The notes below the pieces were generated by a model that searched no databases, was not told the origin of the DNA, and saw nothing but the letters and a program-made list of their open reading frames with translations. Positions 55,684 through 61,124 of a stretch of 61,124 nt of DNA are shown piece by piece. Both the position numbers and the translations under genes were made by a program. Within the stretch, counting starts at the first letter, position 1; the number at the start of each line of letters is the position of its first letter. This stretch comes from Bacteroidales bacterium (GTDB lineage Bacteria; Planctomycetota; Planctomycetia; Gemmatales; Gemmataceae). The stretch spans positions 1 to 61,124 of the forward strand of contig JAIXLE010000281.1 of NCBI GenBank assembly GCA_026931725.1, given 5' to 3'.

Positions 55684-57198
55684 ATGTGTCGATGCCGATG
55701 GTTTGCCGGTCTTCGTACCGGGTTGTGGGCCTTCACGTTGGCTCTGCTCGGCCCGGAATCGAGCCGAGCACAAACGCCGCCAGCGGAGTTGATGAAATAC
55801 ATTCCGCAAATTGTCAACACCGTGGGTGTCGTGAATGTCCAGTCCATCCTCAAAACCCCGCGAGCCCAGCGGGAGGGTTGGGCCACCCGGCATCACACCG
55901 AGTATCTCGCGGGTGCCATCCCGATCAATCCATCAATTGAACGATTGCTACTGGCTACGGAGTTCGTCCCCAACAATCCCGGTCACGGGGGCGGCTTTGC
56001 GATCGCGCCTTTGGATGAGCCGTTCGACGCGGACAAAATGGCGAAAATCCGCGGCGGCAAGGTCGTCGAAGTTGCTGGGCAAAAAGTGGTCATGTGCCCA
56101 ACCGGGGTGTGTTTCGCGCCCTTGAAAAACAACCTCCTGGGGGCGACCCGGACCACCAGCACCCAGGATCTTTCCCGCTGGGTGCATTACGCCGAAACGG
56201 CCGACCGTTCGTTGCAGAGTCGGTACTTGATGCAGGCCATCAATGCGACGGGGACCAGCACGCAGATTCTGCTCGCGGTGGATACGGAAGACCTGTTTAC
56301 CCGCGATCAGGCCCAAGGAATCGCGGCGGCGAACCAGTCTTTGCAGAACGATCAGGATGCCCTGAACGGAATCTCCTTGTTCGTCGGCGGTTTGCGGGGT
56401 GTCCGGTTCACCGCGGATGTGGCCGATCAGGGGTTGCGGGCGACGATCCGCCTGGATTCGCGGGTTGCCCCGCGGTTCCCACCAGAAGCCTTCAAAGCCT
56501 TCTTCATTGAAGTGCTGGAACAGAACGGGGCGATGCTGGATGACATGCTCGCCGCGCAGGTACGCACGGATCAGAATTCGGTCATCTTCACGCTGCAAGT
56601 CAGCGATGGAGAACTCGCTCGAATTATGTCGCTGGTGCTGCCCCCGGCCACGGGCATTTCGGAATCGAGTGTCATTCGCATTGCGCCGGATGGTGTATCT
56701 CTGGAACCCACACGTCGCTATTTTCTCCGGGTGAACCGGATCGTTGATGACCTACGCCGGCAATATGCGGGCGGCACGCGGTCGAGTAGTTACCCGCGCA
56801 CAGCCCTGTGGCACCGCACTGCCGCAAACCAGATTCACGCTCTGTCGATTCTGGGAGTGGACCGCGCCGTGGCAGATTATGGCCTGGGCACGGCCGATCG
56901 GTTGAATGAGATTGCGAACTCCCTCCAAGGGGTGCCGGCGCGGGTGAAAGAACTCGAATCAAAAATGTATTATCTGACTCCGCGACAAAGTTTCTTTCGG
57001 ATGGGGTATTTCCCGGCGGTAGCGTTGCCGTGGGGGAACAACATCGGCGAAATCCGCGGCAAACAGCAACAGGTGATCGAAGGCGATAAGGCCATGCGAG
57101 ATCAACTCTGGTCACAAATCGACGAGCAACGCGCCACGGTGCGACGAGAAATGGCGACGAAATACAAATCGGACATCGGCGTTCCGGCTCGAAATTAA
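55684..57198 (+). CDS. Secreted protein of unknown function
   Basis: The ATG at 55684 follows AGGAG by 10 bases and starts a 504-residue protein with a signal peptide (GLWAFTLALLGPESSRAQ). It has no membrane helix afterwards and no catalytic motif that I recognise. Segments of mixed alpha/beta character include VVNVQSILKTPRAQREGW, FAIAPLDEPFDADKMAKI and ISLFVGGLRGVRFTADV; the C-terminal 100 residues are helical and charged. The tone resembles planctomycete proteins that score large protein-length comparisons against each other but have no named domain. It is followed by repeat copy C. Confidence 0.6.
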   Translation: MCRCRWFAGLRTGLWAFTLALLGPESSRAQTPPAELMKYIPQIVNTVGVVNVQSILKTPRAQREGWATRHHTEYLAGAIPINPSIERLLLATEFVPNNPGHGGGFAIAPLDEPFDADKMAKIRGGKVVEVAGQKVVMCPTGVCFAPLKNNLLGATRTTSTQDLSRWVHYAETADRSLQSRYLMQAINATGTSTQILLAVDTEDLFTRDQAQGIAAANQSLQNDQDALNGISLFVGGLRGVRFTADVADQGLRATIRLDSRVAPRFPPEAFKAFFIEVLEQNGAMLDDMLAAQVRTDQNSVIFTLQVSDGELARIMSLVLPPATGISESSVIRIAPDGVSLEPTRRYFLRVNRIVDDLRRQYAGGTRSSSYPRTALWHRTAANQIHALSILGVDRAVADYGLGTADRLNEIANSLQGVPARVKELESKMYYLTPRQSFFRMGYFPAVALPWGNNIGEIRGKQQQVIEGDKAMRDQLWSQIDEQRATVRREMATKYKSDIGVPARN

Positions 57199-57449
57199 AC
57201 CGATTCCCGCTTGTCGGGGACATGTTCCGAGGATGCACGACGAGATTTCAAGCGGCCACAAGCGAGACAGCGCTGCACTCCAAAAATGGGAACGTCTTCA
57301 ATGTCCCCACTATACTGGTGTGGGTCATGGGGACGTGTCGCCAGACATCCTCAACCACCTTGCGAGACACCGATCGCGGCCCATCGTGAGGGATCTCATC
57401 CTCAGTTTGGTGTTCATGAAACGGTTGCAACCGGCTCCGGTGCCGATTT

Positions 57450-57587
57450 CTCATACACGCACCCAGTGAGGCTGTCCAATTTTGAGAAGGAGGAACGGAA
57501 CCGGAGAGGAACACAACCGGGGACGATAGTCCCCGGTTGTCCAACAAGTGTAGATTTTGAGACACCCACATCGGGTTTGTGTATCAG
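57450..57587 (+). repeat. Dispersed palindromic element, copy C (most complete)
   Basis: A 138-base element between the convergent genes ending at 57198 and 57616. The left end TCATACACGCACCC and the reverse complement of the right end, TGATACACAAACCC, agree at 11 of 14 positions, forming imperfect terminal inverted repeats. In the middle, ACAACCGGGGAC and GTCCCCGGTTGT form a 12-base-pair stem around GATA. No flanking target duplication and no ORF are visible. The 251 bases between the upstream stop and this element show only weak ORFs. Confidence 0.85.
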
Positions 57588-57615
57588 GCGGGCCGTCATT
57601 CTCACCATCACAAAC

Positions 57616-58959
57616 TTAACCACCGGCCGCTTTGGGTGTCCAGTTGGGTTTGAACGCCTCGTCCTTCTGGCGATGTTTGTTGAAGGGAATGGCAAGGGTT
57701 TGCACCGCAAGACAACGTGCGCGGAAGGCGGCAGCCCATTCGCCCTTGCTGGCGTGGGCCTCGACTTCGGCGACGTAGCGTTCGTGGACCGCCCAATCCA
57801 CGGCCACGGATTGTTGGTTCACTTCCTGTTGCAACTTTGTTTCAAATACCGTTAGCCGCGATACCGCGTTCCCATCGAGTACGAATGGGTAATCTCGATA
57901 TAGGCGGAGTTCCAACGGAGAATCATCAGGATTCTCCGTCAATTCTGATGATTCGCGGGCTTGCAGGATCAGTCCAATCAATCCCGCAATAATCAGGCAG
58001 GCCGCGATCAGGAAAAAGAGAATCGACCCAGGGAATTCCAACAGCCGCAAGCTCACGGAAAAGCCAGCACACAGTACGGCTCCGCCCAACGCGGACAATG
58101 GCCACGGCACCATTTTGTTCCAGCGTTTGACCGCCTGCGCGGCTGACGCTAATACCTTGCGATTGCTTCTCTGTTTGTTTTTGGGGTTGTCGGCGGGATT
58201 CTCGCCGGGCACACTGACGATCAGGCAAGTGATGTTGTCTGGTCCGCCACGGGCATTGGCGAGATCCACGAGGAACTTGGCGGCCTGATCGGGTGGAAAG
58301 GTCGCCAGTACCATCCCGATTTCATCGGGCGTAATCATATTGCTCAAGCCGTCGCTACAGAGCAGAAACTGATCACCCGGTTCGACGGGGTGCGGGCCTT
58401 CGACATCGACTTCCAATTCTGCATCTGGTCCCATCGACCGAATGATGACGTTGCGTTTGAAATCACCGAGCTCATCGGGGTCGATCCCTTGTCGGCGAGC
58501 GACTTCCCAGACCCAGGAATGGTCGAACGTCAATTGTTGGACCCGTTGGCCGCGGACCCGGTAGGCCCGGCTATCCCCGACGTGCCCCAGCCAGGCACCT
58601 TCGGGGTGTAGGAACAGGGCTGTTGCGGTGGTCCCGAGTCCCTTGAATTCGGGGTTATTCTGGCCGATCTGATAGATCGATTCGTTCGCCTCTTTGAACG
58701 ATCGTCGAATGGCCCCAGGGACACCATCGACCGCGACATGCTTGATGAAGGTGAGCGGGATGTCGCGGATGGCCTTGGCGCTGGCTTTCTCGCCGACGGC
58801 ATGGCCACCCATCCCATCCGCAACCACGAAAATGTGGCCATGCGTCTGATAGTGGCTAGCATCCGTCGCTGGCTGTGCGGTACAAGCGTCCTGATTATGG
58901 CTCCGCTTGACACCGACGTCGGTTAGGGCTGCGACCCGGACTTCTATGAACGCAGGCAC
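57616..58959 (-). CDS. PP2C-type protein phosphatase with membrane-anchored C-terminal domain
   Basis: The GTG at 58959 has GGAGG 8 bases upstream; a TTG ten codons earlier (58989) is also in frame. The product has about 447 residues. The PP2C domain (about 1-255) has TDVGVKRSHNQDAC, VVADGMGGHAVGEKAS, GLGTTATALFL, GHVGDSRAYRVR, LLCSDGLSNMI and ARGGPDNITCLIV, all metal-site motifs of Ser/Thr phosphatases of this class. Two membrane helices (LSALGGAVLCAGFSVSL and ILFFLIAACLIIAGLIGL) and a helical C-terminal part follow. It would reverse the work of Hanks-type kinases such as the one at 42.4 kb. Confidence 0.9.
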   Translation of the reverse strand: MPAFIEVRVAALTDVGVKRSHNQDACTAQPATDASHYQTHGHIFVVADGMGGHAVGEKASAKAIRDIPLTFIKHVAVDGVPGAIRRSFKEANESIYQIGQNNPEFKGLGTTATALFLHPEGAWLGHVGDSRAYRVRGQRVQQLTFDHSWVWEVARRQGIDPDELGDFKRNVIIRSMGPDAELEVDVEGPHPVEPGDQFLLCSDGLSNMITPDEIGMVLATFPPDQAAKFLVDLANARGGPDNITCLIVSVPGENPADNPKNKQRSNRKVLASAAQAVKRWNKMVPWPLSALGGAVLCAGFSVSLRLLEFPGSILFFLIAACLIIAGLIGLILQARESSELTENPDDSPLELRLYRDYPFVLDGNAVSRLTVFETKLQQEVNQQSVAVDWAVHERYVAEVEAHASKGEWAAAFRARCLAVQTLAIPFNKHRQKDEAFKPNWTPKAAGG

Positions 58960-59228
58960 CGGCACGACCTCCGTGGGAGGCGAGTTCAATCTCCGTATTT
59001 TAGCTGGTTAGCTCAGGTTGTGGGGAAGTTTCCCGATCGGAAAATGAGATTCTTTTCCTGCGGGTCGCCGTGACCTCTGCGATCCGCTTAACAGATCGTG
59101 GCCGTGGGAACTTTTGGACTGGGGGAAGTCTCTGCCTTGACGGGGCGGGGGTGTCGTACTATTTTCCGCCCGCGCCGGGGGAGTCAAGTTGGCCCCGATT
59201 TGTGAAGAACGTCAGCACGGGAACGGCA

Positions 59229-59951
59229 ATGCGATTCATTGATCCGGAAATTTTGCGTGCGGGGCAGGGGCTCTCCTTGGGGGGGGCGGGGTTTCTGCTG
59301 GCGGTGGGTTTGCTGTTATGGGCGTGTGGTTGGCGCTGGCACCGATTTTGGGTGGTGTTCGGTATTACGTTGGCAGCGGGAATTATCGGCCTGACGGCGG
59401 GGCGATCGGCGGGTAGTCAAGTCATGGTGGTCGGCGTGTTGTTGGCGGTCACGGCGGGGTTACTCGCGCTGGAATTGGCGCGGATACTGGCCTTTTTGAC
59501 CGGCGGCACGGCCGCTTGGTTCGCGGCTCAGTTTCTGTTGCCCGGCGCGCATGAATTGTGGGCGGTCTTCCTGTCTGGTGGCTTACTCGGGATCGTTCTG
59601 TACCGATTTTGGACGATTTTGGCGACGAGTTTCCTGGGGAGCCTGATGACCGTACATGCGGGGTTGATGCTGGCGGTGGGCTGGAAGAAAGGATTCGATG
59701 CGGAAGCCTTCGCTACAGAGCAAGCCGCGGCACTGAATGGCTTGGTGATAACGGCGGGTGTGATCGGCGTTCTGGTTCAAGCGAAGTTGTTACCACAAGA
59801 GCACGCGAAAACTGCGCAAGCGGATACGCAATTGAAGGTCCACAAGCCACAGGACTCACCGACTCCGGCTGATACGGGGTCGGCACCATCATCCGCCGCC
59901 TCCGCCAGTTGGACGACGACACTTTTACCCGGCAAGCACAAAGCCGCCTGA
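59229..59951 (+). CDS. Integral membrane protein, unknown function
   Basis: From the ATG at 59229 (MRFIDPEILRAG) the protein has 240 residues and about six or seven closely packed helices in the first 190, rich in glycine and alanine (FLLAVGLLLWACGWRW, VMVVGVLLAVTAGLLALE, LWAVFLSGGLLGIVLYRF). The arrangement resembles DUF4203/TMEM198-type proteins, but no diagnostic motif is seen. The last 50 residues are polar and proline/alanine-rich. The frame is open upstream to 59070, but that part does not look like protein. It is divergent from the phosphatase gene. Confidence 0.6.
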   Translation: MRFIDPEILRAGQGLSLGGAGFLLAVGLLLWACGWRWHRFWVVFGITLAAGIIGLTAGRSAGSQVMVVGVLLAVTAGLLALELARILAFLTGGTAAWFAAQFLLPGAHELWAVFLSGGLLGIVLYRFWTILATSFLGSLMTVHAGLMLAVGWKKGFDAEAFATEQAAALNGLVITAGVIGVLVQAKLLPQEHAKTAQADTQLKVHKPQDSPTPADTGSAPSSAASASWTTTLLPGKHKAA

Positions 59952-60122
59952 CCCGGCCTGAGTCCATCCCACGGGGTGCTGCATTTGTGTAGGGGGCGTT
60001 TGTACTGGGAGGCACGCTGGAACAATCCGCTTTCCGGGTGGATGGGTCTTTCTGCATCGGGTTGCTATCTTATATCGTAATCATTGGATTACTCGAAACC
60101 CTCCCCGGTTCAGGACGTTCTT

Positions 60123-61124
60123 ATGTCGTCGCAGAACATTACCAGCGTTCTTAAAGAATCTCGTGTCTTTGCTCCGTCTCAGGAATTTGCGGCGGCATCA
60201 CTCATTGGCACCGCTGAGGAAGCGGATCGGCTCCGTCAATGGGCTGCGGACGACCTGGAAGGATTTTGGGCCGAACAAGCCAAGTCATTAGATTGGTTCC
60301 AGCCCTTCACGAAAGTGCTGGATTGGTCCAACCCGCCGTTTGCGAAATGGTTCGTCAACGGGCAGACCAACGTATCGTACAACTGCCTGGATCGCCACCT
60401 GACGAGTTGGCGGAGGAACAAAGCCGCGATCATTTTTGAAGGAGAACCGGGCGACTCCCGAACGCTCACCTATCAGCAGTTGCACCGGGAAGTGTGCAAG
60501 TTCGCCAATGTTCTGAAGATGCTCGGTGTCCACAAGGGCGACCGGGTGACGATTTACATGCCGATGGTGCCCGAAGCCGCCATCGCCATGCTGGCCTGTG
60601 CCCGGATTGGGGCCACACACTCGGTTATCTTCGGCGGTTTCTCCGCGGATGCCGTGGCCGATCGCAACAACGATGCCCATTCCAAACTCGTCATTACGGC
60701 GGATGGCGGCTGGCGACGCGGTAAGGTCATCCCGCTGAAAGCCAATGTCGACATCGCACTGGAGAAATCGCAAACCGTCCAGAAGTGCGTGGTGCTGAAC
60801 CGCTGCAACTCGGAAGTGGCCATGAAGCCCGGCCGCGATTTCTGGTGGCACGATCTGATGGATGCCGCCTCCGCGGAGTGCCCGGCGGAGCATCTCGATA
60901 GTGAACATCCGCTATTCGTGCTGTATACATCGGGTAGCACCGGGAAGCCGAAAGGTGTGCTACACACCACGGCTGGGTATCTCCTCGGAGCGGCCCTCAC
61001 CCATAAATGGGTCTTCGACATCAAGGAAGAAGATGTCTACTGGTGTACCGCTGATGTCGGCTGGGTGACGGGACATTCGTACATCGTGTATGGTCCGCTT
61101 TGCAACGGTAGCACGGTGGTCATG
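60123..61124 (+). CDS. acs: Acetyl-CoA synthetase, partial (5' part)
   Basis: The gene starts at the ATG at 60123 and runs off the window after 334 codons, about half of the normal 650. Recognisable parts are [56 protein letters not shown] and the adenylate-forming loop [20 protein letters not shown], then [20 protein letters not shown]. The enzyme activates acetate to acetyl-CoA with ATP. The C-terminal domain with the acetylation-controlled lysine is outside the window. A 171-base gap upstream would hold its promoter. Confidence 0.97.
   Translation, partial: MSSQNITSVLKESRVFAPSQEFAAASLIGTAEEADRLRQWAADDLEGFWAEQAKSLDWFQPFTKVLDWSNPPFAKWFVNGQTNVSYNCLDRHLTSWRRNKAAIIFEGEPGDSRTLTYQQLHREVCKFANVLKMLGVHKGDRVTIYMPMVPEAAIAMLACARIGATHSVIFGGFSADAVADRNNDAHSKLVITADGGWRRGKVIPLKANVDIALEKSQTVQKCVVLNRCNSEVAMKPGRDFWWHDLMDAASAECPAEHLDSEHPLFVLYTSGSTGKPKGVLHTTAGYLLGAALTHKWVFDIKEEDVYWCTADVGWVTGHSYIVYGPLCNGSTVVM

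Noticed and set aside
57233..57469. A 78-codon plus-strand ORF between the secreted protein and repeat C
   Set aside because: Its sequence is not protein-like, it runs into the repeat element, and other frames in the gap are equally open.

Overview
This window reads as chromosomal DNA from a planctomycete, most likely a Gemmataceae-type organism. The clues are a cysteine-rich YTV-type wall protein, a large PVC-type c-cytochrome/propeller/HEAT protein, a Ser/Thr kinase with the N-terminal extension common in Gemmata relatives, many secreted proteins of unknown function, and genes scattered on both strands in short operons at roughly 55-60 percent GC. No species is claimed. I saw no rRNA, tRNA, CRISPR array, phage or transposase.

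Layout. 0-6 kb: edge ORF, DUF885 metallopeptidase-like protein and FHA protein (minus), a secreted SPOR-like protein (plus), an endonuclease III-like protein (minus). 5.7-12 kb: the translation operon nusA-infB-ylxP(DUF503)-rbfA on the minus strand, with an apparent one-base frameshift in the DUF503 gene. 12.4-19.2 kb: pyrC, then a TetR-controlled RND efflux operon (tetR-MFP-RND pump). 19.3-22.8 kb: thyX and glgP (minus). 23-32.3 kb: two very large adjacent exported/membrane genes of unknown function, built as three related modules and carrying a marked AT-rich core. 32.4-35 kb: small ORFs and aspS. 35.3-41 kb: YTV protein and PVC cytochrome protein, convergent, with a strong hairpin between. 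41-44 kb: threonine-dehydrogenase-like SDR and a Ser/Thr kinase with a degenerate receiver-like tail. 44-49 kb: rsmH followed by a proline-rich LysM membrane protein, then sthA. 49-54 kb: class III aminotransferase and a putative metal (zinc) transport group: ABC-3 permease, UPF0718 permease and a histidine-rich UPF0703/TIGR03943 protein. 54-61 kb: ceramidase-like lipoprotein, a secreted unknown, a PP2C phosphatase with a membrane tail, a small membrane protein and the 5' part of acs.

The most interesting observations are: (1) a dispersed non-coding element with imperfect terminal inverted repeats and a strong internal palindrome, present three times and each time exactly between two convergent genes (4.8, 44.1, 57.5 kb); (2) the two-gene, three-module giant surface system at 23-32 kb, with an internal signal-peptide-like segment suggesting fusion and a compositional island crossing the gene boundary; (3) the histidine-rich permease partner with a fresh in-frame 54-bp duplication; (4) a short AT-rich patch inside the PVC cytochrome gene. 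All functional statements come from reading motifs by eye; no database search was run.
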